Positions 33,582 to 45,200 of a DNA stretch of 64,000 bases are shown one piece after another. The stretch is from Toxoplasma gondii ME49 (taxonomy: Eukaryota > Apicomplexa > Conoidasida > Eucoccidiorida > Sarcocystidae). Position 1 is the first letter of the stretch; each line of letters begins with the position of its first letter. Where the stretch lies: NCBI RefSeq assembly GCF_000006565.2, contig NC_031471.1:1486016-1550015 (forward strand), written 5' to 3'. A program made the translations under genes and the position numbers. The notes beneath the pieces are model-generated. The model did no database searches and was not told the DNA's origin. It was given only the letters and a program-made list of their open reading frames with translations.

Positions 33582-36453
33582 AAGCGGCGACATGGAGAAA
33601 AATGGTGGAAGAGCTAGGAGAGAGGAGGAACGGACTCCGGCCGTCTGCTTTTGAAATGCACGTATCGATCTACACTTGGGAAGTTGCGCACGTGCAGAGT
33701 ATTGCTGAGGAAAGGATGACGTGAAGAGTCAAGTGAAAACCCATACTCACGCTCGAATGTGTACGCTGGATCTCTGTCTTCGGTTGCTGTCACCATTCGT
33801 AAATGTACATGTTTGCGTGTGTGCATGCATATGGGTACGGAGATATATGCATGCCTATTGGTCAGCGTGGCAGTGTCGACGGGGAGGCTCACCTCGAAAG
33901 CATCGGAGCTGAATCCGGGTGTCGTTTGAGTCCTACGCCTCGTTGGCCTCAAAGGGGTAGGGGACTGCATATTGAAAGAAGTCGTGCCAGTGACTGATCC
34001 TTCCCCTGACAGTGGTACGGTTTGTCTTCTCGCACACATGAGGACACAATCATTCCGAATTTTGCTGGCAAGGGCGAAGATTCCGGTCGCTTCTTCGTTG
34101 TCGGGATCAGAGCAGAGAGAATGGACAGGCTTCGTTGAAGAGTTCGTTTTTTCGTTCACCTCGTCACATTTATCTTGGTCCTTCCTCTTTCGGTGTCTCG
34201 ACACGTGTGCGGACAACATCTCGAACCTGTCCGTTTCTTCGCTCCTCTTTCCCGCCGGAAAATGTGCAAATTTCCACCGACGTGAAGTGTGGCGTCACGC
34301 CCATTCTATTGTGCAGTTCGTCGTTAACCGGTAGCTCGTTTTTCCAGTTTCAGAGCAGTTACAACATTCATAATAGAACTAGAAGAGAATCTGCAAAGAC
34401 ATCGCTACATTCACTCCGACTCAGTTCAGGAGTTACCTTCCGGTAGCCAATGTTCCTTAGGATCTCGACCTGCGACCTGCAGGTAATTACATATATATAT
34501 ATATATATATATATATACTCGATAACGCTTCTGGATCATGCTTGGATTAGCACTGATAATCGCAGTAGATTTCCACAATGACAAGAAACAGCTTCATTGT
34601 GAGTTGCTTCCTCGCCTTTATGCTCACGAATGCATATGAAGTAACTGCTGCTGCGTCCGATGTGGAGCCAAGGTTTAAACTGCCACCGGCATCTCATTCT
34701 TCTGTAGTCTTCGTGTTCCAGACTGGGGCGTGCTGTACACATCTGTCGATTATTTTGGGGGGAATACCAATTCTCTATGAACGGTCTCTCCTTACACATT
34801 GTCGTTGTGGTTCCTGTAGTAATTTTCGCCGTGTTGAATAGTGCTATTTGGAGCCGCTCTGTAGTTTCCCCTGGGTTTTGGCTTTCAAGAGCAAGTGAGG
34901 AAGTTCGAATACTACGTGAAAAGTGATTTTCCTTTCGAAGCAAAGCGTCAGATGCTGACTTGCCTCGACCGCATCTAGTCACCCCGATTCCGATGTAGCA
35001 AACTGCGCTATAGGGAACGTCATCCCGTGGCCTACGGCCGGCTAGAGAAAGCAGCGGTGCTGTAAGGGTACAAGCTCGGCAACCGAGCGAGCTAAGTTCC
35101 GCTCACATATAAAGAGTAGAGATACGCGAAAAGAAACCTGTTCAAATACGACCGAGCGAGCTAGTGCTGAGAGAGCGTCTTCCCTCACCACCAAAAGTCG
35201 TCTCCGCTGCTGTTGTTCGCAACTCTGGCGACGAGACACGCTTGCACTCCAGCGGAGGATCACGTTTCACAATTTCGTCTTTGCTTTTTTCGTCTGGGAT
35301 GCGAACTTGCTTTCACTTTTGTCTCCGTTTATCTCGCCGGTTTGCTTCTATTTCTTCTACATGATTTTTCTCTTGTCCGCGCGGTCGCAAGCGCCGTTCG
35401 AGGCCTACTTGGGAAACGGGTTTTCCCCGGATCTCCGTTTATGTTTTTGTTCTCGGGCCGTTCCAGTACCCGATTCTTTATCACCCTTTGCTCCGCAGTT
35501 TTACAGCCGAGACCGGAGAGACCGGAGATCAGTGAAATTTGTCCGTTGTCTGTAGTTTCCGACTTTCCACTTCGTGTTATTGGCTTGTGAGCGCGTTTGC
35601 TTCGCGGGGGACTCCCTGTTCGGACTACATATACGCCGTTGGGGGTAACCGGAAACCCGGTTTCGCGTTTCGGTTGTTTTGTTCCGTTGTGGCTTCTCTA
35701 TTTCTTTCTCTCGCTTTTCTCTGTTTCCAGAGGCGGAAGGCTTTTTCGTCTGTCTCCGCACAGAAGACTTGGTCGGCTCCGCCGACTCGTGGTCTATGTG
35801 CCGAGGCGAGATTTTCACTGGGAGAAGAAACACGCTGTCTGTGGGTCTTGCCGGCTTTGGGGGACATGTACAGCCCGTACATTTTATTCTAAACATTTTC
35901 CTATGGTTTCCTCTGCTTCGCGAGACCATCGGCGGACTCTGAATCTTCATGAGTGGTCGCGTTTCCGCTTAAAATGTGTCCACGGCCGGCCTGCCGCTTT
36001 TTCTTCTTGTGCGCTGACGGTCAGTGTCCATGCGTTTTTATCAAGGCAGAACTAAAGATCGCTTCTCTCTTATATTGTGTGGCGTTCCGAGTGCTCCGTT
36101 GCTGACGTCTCCGTTTGTTGTTTTGGTTGTCCCCGGCACGTTGCTCGTCTCGGAGTGGATCGGTTAGCAACTAGACTTGGGTGAAGGCTGCCCCGTAGTT
36201 TCCGGGGAGCACTTTCCTTTTTCCGTTCATTCCGTTGTTTGAAAGTCCAGGGACCACTGGACTTCTTTTGGCATTTAATGGTCTGTAGTAAGTTGTGTAC
36301 ACGCTCTTCTTCCGACTTGACGGCGCTTTGTGTGGACATTTCAAAACCGTATGTGTATGTATATTTATTTGTTGGGTTCGAATCGTTTTCCGCTTCTCTC
36401 GCTGTGGTGAGGGAGAATTTTACGTTTTCTTCCGTCCCCTGGGGCCTTTTGAA
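33582..36453. other. Intergenic region between VAP and the ApiAT gene
   Basis: Contains the VAP 3' flank and the promoter and 5' leader of the transporter. A minus-strand frame of 201 codons at 33614-34219 is open but has no domain and lies in the VAP 3' flank. Several short frames at 35.2-36.0 kb overlap on both strands and look non-coding. An AT microsatellite is at 34491-34516. Confidence 0.5.
34491..34516. repeat. AT dinucleotide microsatellite
   Basis: Uninterrupted (AT)13 tract in the intergenic region between the VAP and transporter genes. Confidence 0.95.
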
Positions 36454-38253
36454 ATGGCAACCTCTCTGGAGGGGTGTGTGGAGGTATTAGAGCAGGAGGG
36501 CGACTCGGCTTGTCCGTGCTCATCCCCGTGTGCAGTCCCAAAGAAGATGCACGTGGCGGTTGTTTCTGCCAAAATGCATGAGCCGGAGACTCGCCTGAGC
36601 GACAAGAGAGGCAGTGACTCGAGTCCGGGGACGATCACAGCAAACCAGGAGGATCTGTCTATGGGGAAGGAGAGTGTGCTCCCGCCCAAGACAGGATCTC
36701 AAGCTGCCGCAGCGCTTCAGCCCCGTCCATTCAACCTCAGTCGCTACGTGCTCCTCGTGGTATACGTTCTTTACACGTTCGCGTCGGCGAGAGTGTTGTT
36801 TGGGTGGCCGAGCTTGTCTTCGATGTTGTTCCGGGCTGGAGCGTTTGAGTGGCTCTGTCGCGAAGAGCCGCACGTCACGGACAAGCGGTACATGTGTCGC
36901 GCGCAGGACAGCGCTGTCCAACTTCTGTTCACCGTCGGCGTCGCAGTGGCCTTTTGCTTTTCTCTCGCAGCGGGGCTCCTCATGGACTTCAAGGGCCCGA
37001 AGGTGTGCGCGTGCGTCGGGCAGCTGATGAACACCGTGGGGTGGATCCTTTTGGGGATCGCAAGCGAAGATTGTCAAACGTACATTCCTGGAGTCTTTTG
37101 TCTCGCGCTCGGCGCCGATGCCGGGTATCTCCCTTCGCTGAACATCAGCAACTTGTTTCCTGGCCAGGAGGGCCTTGTGATCGTCACGATGAGCGCGGCC
37201 ATGTCCGCCTCGTTCTCCATCCCGACGATTATGGACGGGTTCTGGCGCAGCCACCCGGACCACTCGTTCTTCTGGATCTGCGTGACGTACGCGATCACGG
37301 GCACGGGGCTCTGCTTCCTGGTCGCCCTCTTCCTCTTCCCGGCGCGGAGCTACAAGTCCCAGGAGGAGATGACACGAGAGGCGCCCACGGTAAACGCACG
37401 CGGAAAGGAAACAGCGAGCGCAGACATGTCGGGACTGGGGACGAAAGCTTCCTGCGAGCGACAGGGCCTGGACTTCACCCCCGAGGCAAATTCCTCCTGG
37501 GAAACTGTCGAAGGCGTCGGCGAACGTGCAGAGAGCGCCGAAGTTGGCAGGTGCAGCAGCAACCGAGATGGCGAAGGCAGGCAACTCGAGGCGTCCCTCA
37601 TCCCGTTCTCCAGGCAGTTGCGGTCCCCGTACTTTTATTGCTTCTACATCTACTGGCCTCTGAACGCGCTGTTCTACAACTTTTACATGACTTCGGCGGA
37701 GAACCTTTTCAACGCACACGTCAACGACGTGCTGGGTATTCTCGGCCCTCTGTCGATGGTTCCGGCGATCCTCCTGGGTCACGTCGCCGACACCTGGGGC
37801 GTCATGGCGCTCGTCCTGTTCATCAGCTCCGCGGGGGTACTCATGTACGCCTTCGCGCTCTGCACGTTCACACCCTGCTACTACGTGAGCGCAGTGCTCT
37901 CCTGCCTCTACCTCTCGAACTTCAGCGGACAAATGTACGCGTACATGGGAGACACGTTCCAGTCCACCGACTTCGGCAAGGTTGTCGGTATCACCAGTGC
38001 AACGGGCGGCCTCCTCTCGTTGCTCCGCATTCCGCTACACGACAAATTCACGCTCGGCGTGCTCGAGGGCGACTACTTCTACACATGTCTCATGATGCTC
38101 GGCCTGACCCTCGTCTGCCTCTGCCTCGCGGTCTACCTCTTCTTCCTCAAACGCCGGTGGCCAAAGGCCTACCTGCCCCCCCCCAAGCGTGCAGAGCCGA
38201 GTGGCGGGGCTCTCGCAGCGGACCCGGCTGTGGCTGTCACAGTGCACAGCTGA
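36454..38253 (+). CDS. Major facilitator superfamily transporter, ApiAT (apicomplexan amino acid transporter) type
   Basis: An intronless 599-residue membrane protein. I chose Met at 36454 (TTTGAAATGG, purine at -3 and G at +4); the frame is open to 36295, but that extension is unlike coding sequence. A cytosolic head of about 95 residues precedes TM1 (YVLLVVYVLYTFASARVLFG, the ARVLFGWPSL segment being typical of ApiAT proteins). The MFS loop 2-3 signature appears as GLLMDFKGPK. Six helices are followed by a long Ser/Glu-rich cytosolic loop, roughly residues 305-385, then six more starting near SPYFYCFYIYWPLNALFYNF, and a short basic C-terminal tail. ApiAT members carry amino acids across the plasma membrane (arginine, tyrosine/phenylalanine, lysine for characterised Toxoplasma paralogues). 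The substrate of this one cannot be read from sequence. The assignment to ApiAT rests on local motifs recalled for the family. Confidence 0.82.
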   Translation: MATSLEGCVEVLEQEGDSACPCSSPCAVPKKMHVAVVSAKMHEPETRLSDKRGSDSSPGTITANQEDLSMGKESVLPPKTGSQAAAALQPRPFNLSRYVLLVVYVLYTFASARVLFGWPSLSSMLFRAGAFEWLCREEPHVTDKRYMCRAQDSAVQLLFTVGVAVAFCFSLAAGLLMDFKGPKVCACVGQLMNTVGWILLGIASEDCQTYIPGVFCLALGADAGYLPSLNISNLFPGQEGLVIVTMSAAMSASFSIPTIMDGFWRSHPDHSFFWICVTYAITGTGLCFLVALFLFPARSYKSQEEMTREAPTVNARGKETASADMSGLGTKASCERQGLDFTPEANSSWETVEGVGERAESAEVGRCSSNRDGEGRQLEASLIPFSRQLRSPYFYCFYIYWPLNALFYNFYMTSAENLFNAHVNDVLGILGPLSMVPAILLGHVADTWGVMALVLFISSAGVLMYAFALCTFTPCYYVSAVLSCLYLSNFSGQMYAYMGDTFQSTDFGKVVGITSATGGLLSLLRIPLHDKFTLGVLEGDYFYTCLMMLGLTLVCLCLAVYLFFLKRRWPKAYLPPPKRAEPSGGALAADPAVAVTVHS

Positions 38254-41195
38254 GAAGAGTTTTGTCGGCTTAAATCAACCACGCGCCAGCTCCGATGTGG
38301 GGTGGAAGGGTCCCGCACAGGAGAGACGCACCTGCTTGACCTGGGCGGCGGGGTCTCGTTTCTGAGTGACAGTGCACGTCTTGACTCGAAAAGGGAAACG
38401 CGCGTTGGTGAAAGCGACAGTCGAGACCACGGCGAGGGAGGCTCTGTCTGAAGCGACCTCGTTTTTCTCTGTTAGAAAACGACGGGAAAAACAAGGCACT
38501 GGTTAACAGAGGTTCTGAGCTCCAAGTGCTGGCGGACGAGGCTGGCAGGAGGTCAGATTCGCAGAGAGGTGTACGCGTCGGGTGTACGAGACGACGTCAA
38601 GAGGGGGAAGACAGGTATTTTTGTTTTCTGCAGCTTGTGGAAAGGGTGACGGAGAGGACGGACACATGCAGCGAGCTCTCCTCTTCGTTTTTTAGGGACA
38701 GACCCGGGGAACAAGAAAGGCTATTCCAATCGTCTTGTTCGGTTTGTGTGTGAACCACACATGTGCCGAGCACTCTGCGTCAGCTGAATGAGGCGGCGTG
38801 ATGACAGCCGCATTGCATCCGCCGCTGTCAACAAAGGGTGGCGAAGCGCATGTGCTCGAGCTTCTTGTTGCGTTTGTTTGTGCTGCCATCCTCACCGAAG
38901 ACGGACGCAAGTCGCTGTTTCCTGTGAAGGTCGGACCGCACACGTTCTTGCGTGATTTACAGCGGGTCCCTATCGAAAACGGAAGTCCCGCTGAGCTGTC
39001 GAGTCGAGCCACACAATGACCAACGCGGGATAGAAGCGATAAGGATTCAACCACTTTGGGTGTCTCTTCTGTTGATCGCCCACACACAAAAATGCTTCAC
39101 CAGCCACTACACAAAACTGTGGTTGTACGTAGAAGAAGTTCGGGCGTAGAAGATGTATCTTCTGTAGGTGGATTCACTGAGATTCGTATATGCGCGTGCG
39201 TATACGTACTCGTAAGGAAACTGACAGACTGTGAAAGTCGTTGGAATAGCTACATTTGCATGTGCATACATGGCGATAGATATTCGGACTCTGCCTCACA
39301 CTACAGTCCAGAATTGCTTCACGTTTTGCTAGTCCAGAACCGCGCAGTCCACAAGAAACAGAAAGTAATATACGTGGAGAGAATTTTGTCTTCCACAACG
39401 ACTGTAAAAGCAATCCTGGAGCCCACAGCGATATAGTCTTCGCTAAAGCGCACGAAGATGGCTCCAGTACAGATGAGCAGTGACTGCCGCGTGAAGACCG
39501 GTGTTTTGCTGTACCTATGACGATGAAAGGGAAAGGTGTGCGTGCATCATCTCTCGCCTCGGTTATCAGATGCACATGTGAGACGCGAACTGTGCTATCG
39601 AGTCTGATCAGGCTTACACGAGCCTTCCCCTGATGGCCTCTGCAGCTTAATGTACAGTTGTGTGTTTTACCGGTACTTCGTCGCATGCATATTTCCCTGC
39701 GAGAAGCGTTCCTGGTCGACAGGAGTTGGCAACAGGGCGAATCACAAGGCAAGTCAAGAGGGGGAAGTTGAAGCGTTCGAACAAGTGAAACGCGGGCGAG
39801 TGGAGCAACTGGAAAGAAGCAACCAAACGGCGCTACGCACCGTAACTCAGAAGAGCCTTGACGCGGGGCATGAAAAGGGAAGAAGCCAGCCCTAGTGAGA
39901 CAGATAGAATGTGGATCTCTTGTGAGTCTTAGTAATTCGCGAAAAGTTGACTACAGTGATGTAAAAACACTTTTTTCCTGCTTAGCATCGTCCTGTGTGG
40001 CACGACAGCCACGCCGCTGAGACTAGGCCTTCTTTGTCCGCCTAGGCACTCCGGTTGCGGTCTTGACTTGCTGCTCTTCTTCTGTCGAGTTCAGTATCTT
40101 GTGTGTTTCTTTTTCGTTACCAACGAAGCGGTTTCTACGGATCGTTCTCTGGCGGAGAAGCGGGAAACCAAAATGGGGATTATTGATCCCGTGTAGTTGG
40201 TGGGGGTTGTCCACCATTTGTGGTCGATGCCTGTTTTGGGTTCTGAGGTGTTGTTGAAAAAAGAGTGGCACTCTTTCGAAGAAAACAAATGCGATTGTTC
40301 CTCTATACCGCTATAGATGTCGCGATACACGGGCGGTTTTTCCGTAGCTGCGTCGGAAGGAGGAGTTCTTGTCACCTCGTGCATGCGATATCAGCTTGAC
40401 GCTGCATGCCACGAACAGCCCTGTTCTCTCCCTTTGTGCATAAGAGAGCACTCTATTACCATTGCGGTTATTTTCTAGGCCACTTCCTGGTTTTATTCAT
40501 CACTTCTTTTCAGTTTCCTGAATCGAATGCGTGTCAGTCGCTCGTGATGTTGAGGAACCACGGGACAGGCACGGCGTATTCCCGCGTCATCGATTCTACT
40601 CCCCTTGCAGAACTTCCAGATTTCCGAGATAGTTGCCTCTGTTTCGATTTTCATTTCCAGGGAAAACATCGGGATGTCCGTCTTTTTTATGTTCCTTTGC
40701 TTGCGAACATGTAGCTGTGTTTGTCGTCTTCCGCGTGTGCCGTGCTCGTGAGTCCAGGGGTGCTTCGTCCAGGCTTCTTGTTTTTAATTCAGTTCCGTTT
40801 CTTGTTGTTTTATCCCGGAGGCTTCCTTGCCTTTTGTGTCTACATCATCGTTCTCATTTCTCTACTTTCAAACGGCGATTTCCGGACGCCGTCAATCTAG
40901 CGAATCCACTCATCGCCTGTGAATCTGGCTGCATCCACGCCATCTTTGAAGTAGCCTGCCTTATTCACATTGGTCAATGGGTCTGTCTACATATGTTTCC
41001 ACAAAAATAAGGAAAGATCAAACCGTGTAGCAACCCCTGTACTCATACGTATATATATATATATATATATATATATTCATTTGGAAGAGCTGGAGGCGGC
41101 CGTGTTGCCTGCCGCTATTTGAGAGGCGTTGCAGAAAGCGGACATTTTCCCGCGAGACACCGTGACTCTGTCTTTGCTTTTCCAGCGTGACAAAC
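38254..41195. other. Intergenic region upstream of SART1
   Basis: Holds the transporter 3' flank and the SART1 promoter and 5' UTR. A pyrimidine-rich tract ending in TTTTCCAG at 41185, eleven bases before the SART1 start codon, looks like the acceptor of a 5' UTR intron. No other gene is supported; open frames are short and unassignable. An AT microsatellite is at 41051-41075. Confidence 0.5.
41051..41075. repeat. AT microsatellite close upstream of SART1
   Basis: (AT)n tract about 120 bp before the start codon, probably within the putative 5' UTR intron. Confidence 0.92.
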
Positions 41196-42216
41196 ATGTC
41201 GGAATCCAAAGAAATCAGTTTGTCGGTGGAAGAGACGAACAAACTGCGCCTGAAACTGGGATTGAAACCCCTGAGGTTCGACGACAAGGAAGCCGCTGAG
41301 GTGCGTTGAGTTTCTGCTGAAGAGTTCCGTCTGTCTGTTTTCCACTTTTCACAACTGCCTGGAGATATGAGACAACACAGGGAGGTATTGTTGGCGATTC
41401 ACTGTCGGATGGTCGTAAGAGATGGTGATTCGTTTGTGGGCAGTAACGCTGCGTTCGCGGGAAAAGCAAACAATCGAGAGGGGAGAGAGAGCGTTTCTCG
41501 TCACACTCCACTTTCTTCGCTTCTACCGTTACGTTTAGGATTTCGCGTGCCGTAATGCCTGCGAGAAAGGGAAGTGTAAGGACCCATTCTTGCTTGGGGC
41601 GTCGATTTCTTTCACTCGACAAGCGTAGGAGAGCGACGAGGAGAGAGAGGGCACTTTTTCTAGAGTACATACAGCCACAGACTTGTGTTTTACGTGAAAA
41701 TCTAACAGTCTGGTAAAGCGTCCACCAGCCAGGGGAGCCAGTTGCATTCTTAAGTGCCCATCTCGCCCAAGCACTGAGGCAAATAATCCACACTGCATTC
41801 TGTTTCCGAAAGGAGGCGCACATGCCGCGGTGTTCGCTTTTTTGTGTCTTTCTTGTAGTCTAAACAATCTCGGGATGGGGAGAGAGACTCCGACGACGCT
41901 TCGTCCTCAGCCGGCAGCCACGCTCATCTTACTCAGACGGAGTTAGATCAGCGAAGACGACAGGCGGCCCGACAGTTGGTGGAGAGAACTGAAGAGCGGA
42001 GGAGGAAAGCAATTCACTCCGCATTGACTGCTGGACCTACCCTGGGAGAAGAAGCCGACGACGATTTAGATGATCCCGCAGCCTGGGTGGCACGCATGCG
42101 GAAAAATGAAAAAGAGAAACATGTCTTGGCGTCTCAAGCTCGAGGTTAGACCTCAGTCACAACGCGACTCTAGCGTTCGTGTAGTTATGCCCGATTGTGC
42201 TGAGATGCTCGTATAC

Positions 42217-42247
<31 letters not shown>

Positions 42248-45200
42248 GTAATTTTCATTTTATATGAATTTCGTCCTGTGAACAGGTATCCGTTTATGTG
42301 ATCTATCCCGTAATGTATTTGTGTGTACGTGGACTCCGGCGCCTACGCGATCCGTGCTTAGTCTGTCTGTGGAGGTGTCCGTGAGCCGAGGTTTGCGCTC
42401 TCCTGTGAAGCGGAGTTTACGTCCTTGAACGGCGCTTTTGTCTTGCCTCTTTCTTTGTGTTTCATGTCTCTTCACAGTGGATGCCGCCCACTACGACGAC
42501 AGCGACGACGAGTCTGCGCCAGCGGCCTCTGCGCGAGAATTTCAGACCGAGGACGCTTCGATGCATCGGGGGAAGCGCCGCCGCGAGCGGCGGGGCTCGA
42601 TTTCCTCCAGTGAGGGCGAGGCGGGGGAAGGTGGAGATGTGAAGGTGGTGCACGATTTGAAGGAGTTCGAGGAGGGGGAAACGGTCGTGTTGACCTTGAA
42701 GGATACGCAGATCTTGACGGCAGACGGGGCGCTGAACGACGATATCGACACTCTAGAGAATGTCGCACTTGTGGAGAAGAACAAGCAGCGAAAGAAGTTG
42801 CGCGACAAGGAACGGAAGGCGGTGTACGACCCGACCGAAGACTGGGAAGAAGGCGAAGACGGCCAGCCGAAGAAAAAGGAGATTTTGGAGCACTACGACG
42901 AGTGGGAACGTGAGGAGCGGGCGGCGCAGGGCAAGGGCAGGCTGCCCGAGGACGATCGCGGCTTTCTCCTGCCGAATCTGCAGGGCCGTGACCTCGACGA
43001 GCCGGTCGAGGTCCAGATTGAACTGCTGCGCGAGCGACAGAGACTCGTGGAGCGCGAGAAGCAGAAACTCTTGGGCCTCTCATCCCTCTCCGCCTACCAC
43101 AGAGACGGAGTCGCGCTGACAGGGCCCACCCTGGGAAGGCAAAAGTACGACGCTTCAGGCCTGTGCTCGGTCGTCATCAGCGGCGAGCGTGAGGCGACGA
43201 AACGCGGCGACGGAGGCGACGCAGGCGAGGCCGTCGCTTTTCGCAAGCTCAAGAAGAAAAAGATCCAGAAGAAGAAGCAGGGCGCCGAGTTCTGGAAGGA
43301 ACTGCTTGGGGGAAAGCCGCAAGAGGAAGAAGAGGGCGAAGAAAAGGAAACGCCGCTAGAAGATGACGACGGAATCAAGCCTGCGGCAGTGAAAAAAACA
43401 CGAAGGAACGATCGACACCACGGGTCGCGAGCAGAGAAAAGAGAATCAGAGAGCAAGTAAGTCGAATCTGGAAGGGTCAACACAAACGGCTCCGCATGGA
43501 AGGCCTGCGTTTTGTGAAAAAGCGAACCTAAATTGTGTCCAGGGCCCTGTGCGTGTCTGAGGTGGCGTCTGTGTGTTCACCTCGACATCGCGGTGCTGTT
43601 TCCGTCGGTCCAGTTCTCGCTCCGCTGTTTCTCTTTTCGTCTCTTTTCTTTTGCCGTTCTTGCACCTCTGCATGTTTTTCAGCGATAGGATCCTGACACA
43701 GGCGACGCAGATACGGAGAACGAGGGACAGTCGCACAGCGCTTGAAGTCGCGTTTTATGTTCATCTGGCAGTGCCGGATGCTATGCCCCATCATACTTGA
43801 GCAGGTCACTTTTCTTACAAGCGGCGTGTAGTTTGACGGGACTGTCACCCCCAGCAACCTCAGGAGCAGCCAACGCGCTCGCGGGCCGCGTAGAGCACCA
43901 GGAGACTCGAAACCAGCCGCCACGTTGACTGCTGGACGCCGGAAAGGTTCAGATGTGGACCCACAAGCAGACACACAAGTCGCACGGAACATCGTGTGTC
44001 GTTGTTTAGATGCAGACGTTGTTGTGCCTGTAGACGGAGAACCGTCGTTTCTGCGCAGCGATGCATGCGGGGTGGACGTGGGCGCTTTTAACGTTGATTT
44101 CGCATGTTTCTCCAGGACACCGAACACGCAGAAGCAACATGTCCGAGAGGCGCTGGAAGCTGCGAAAGTCTCCGCCAAGCATGTCAGTCCCCAGCCACCT
44201 TCTTCGTCGTCTCGAAAAGGACGAGAAGGGCAGGATGAAGGGAAAGAGCTAAGCCGAGGAAAGGAATGTCGTTCGCCTTCGCGTCAGGAGGGAGAAGAGA
44301 GAAGTAACGTGGAAGAAGACAGAGAGAAGGGCATGGACGAAGATCTGGAGGACAACGAGCTCGACGACCTCAGTGCCGCAGACAGAGAGCTGCAGGAAAG
44401 CTTGGAGAAGTGCGTTTCCACAACCGGGCCGGGGCGTGGAGAAGCAGTGCAGAACAGCGTAAAAAACAGTGGGGAACTCAACGTGCATGCTCGGAACGCC
44501 TGCGTACTTTTGTCCAATCATGTCTGTGCAAGAGCGTGGCTCGTTTGTGTGTGTGTGTTTTTTTTCTGTGTGAGTGTGCCGCGCCTTGCTGGAGGAGGGT
44601 TTTACAGATGCGTTGTCGCAGGCCATTCTGGTTTTCCGTTTGTCCTGCGATTCTGTCTCCACTCTTGTTCGAATGCTCAATCCCATCTGCCGGTTTTAGG
44701 CATGCCTCCTCCGGCAGATCTGTGTCGCTACCGCATGACAGTTTGCAACGATGTGTCTCCGGTCTTCGCGTCTCACTTTCCGTCGTCCGTTGTCTTCATT
44801 TGGAGAGGTTTTCCGCCGCGTCTGCCGCTTCTTTTCGCACGGCTGTTTTTGCTCTCTTCATCTTTCGCTTCGCTCAGACAGAGACGCCTCGCCGTTTTGA
44901 AGCTGCGAGAACAACGGGAGGAGACAGACGAGACGCAGAGTAAGACACCGCAAGTCCGCCTTCTGAAGCTTCTTCGAAGTCAGGCCAGACACAAAGGCAA
45001 CATCGTCGGTAAGCGCTCCGCGCCTTGATTCAGTTCCGGACTTCTCGACTGCGGTTGCGTTTTTCGCGCCCTGTTCTTTGTCTCCCTCTGTCTCGGCGTA
45101 CCCTTCCCGCTCCCAGAGGCGAGCGTCCCGCTGCTTCTCGCCGCGTGCCCCGGTTGTCCCCTCAGATGCCCTCATCTGTCTCTTCTCTCCCATCTCTCTT

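Noticed and set aside
33614..34219. Minus-strand frame of 201 codons downstream of VAP
   Set aside because: No domain, no splice context, composition like a chance frame in the 3' flank.
36366..36385. T-loop-like gggttcgaatc
   Set aside because: No acceptor stem, D-loop or anticodon arm could be drawn around it, so not a tRNA.
36520..38273. Two long frames (about 470 codons each) overlapping the transporter, one on each strand
   Set aside because: Arg/Glu/His- and Arg/Pro-rich translations are shadows of the GC-rich transporter exon; the transporter frame has clear membrane helices and MFS motifs.
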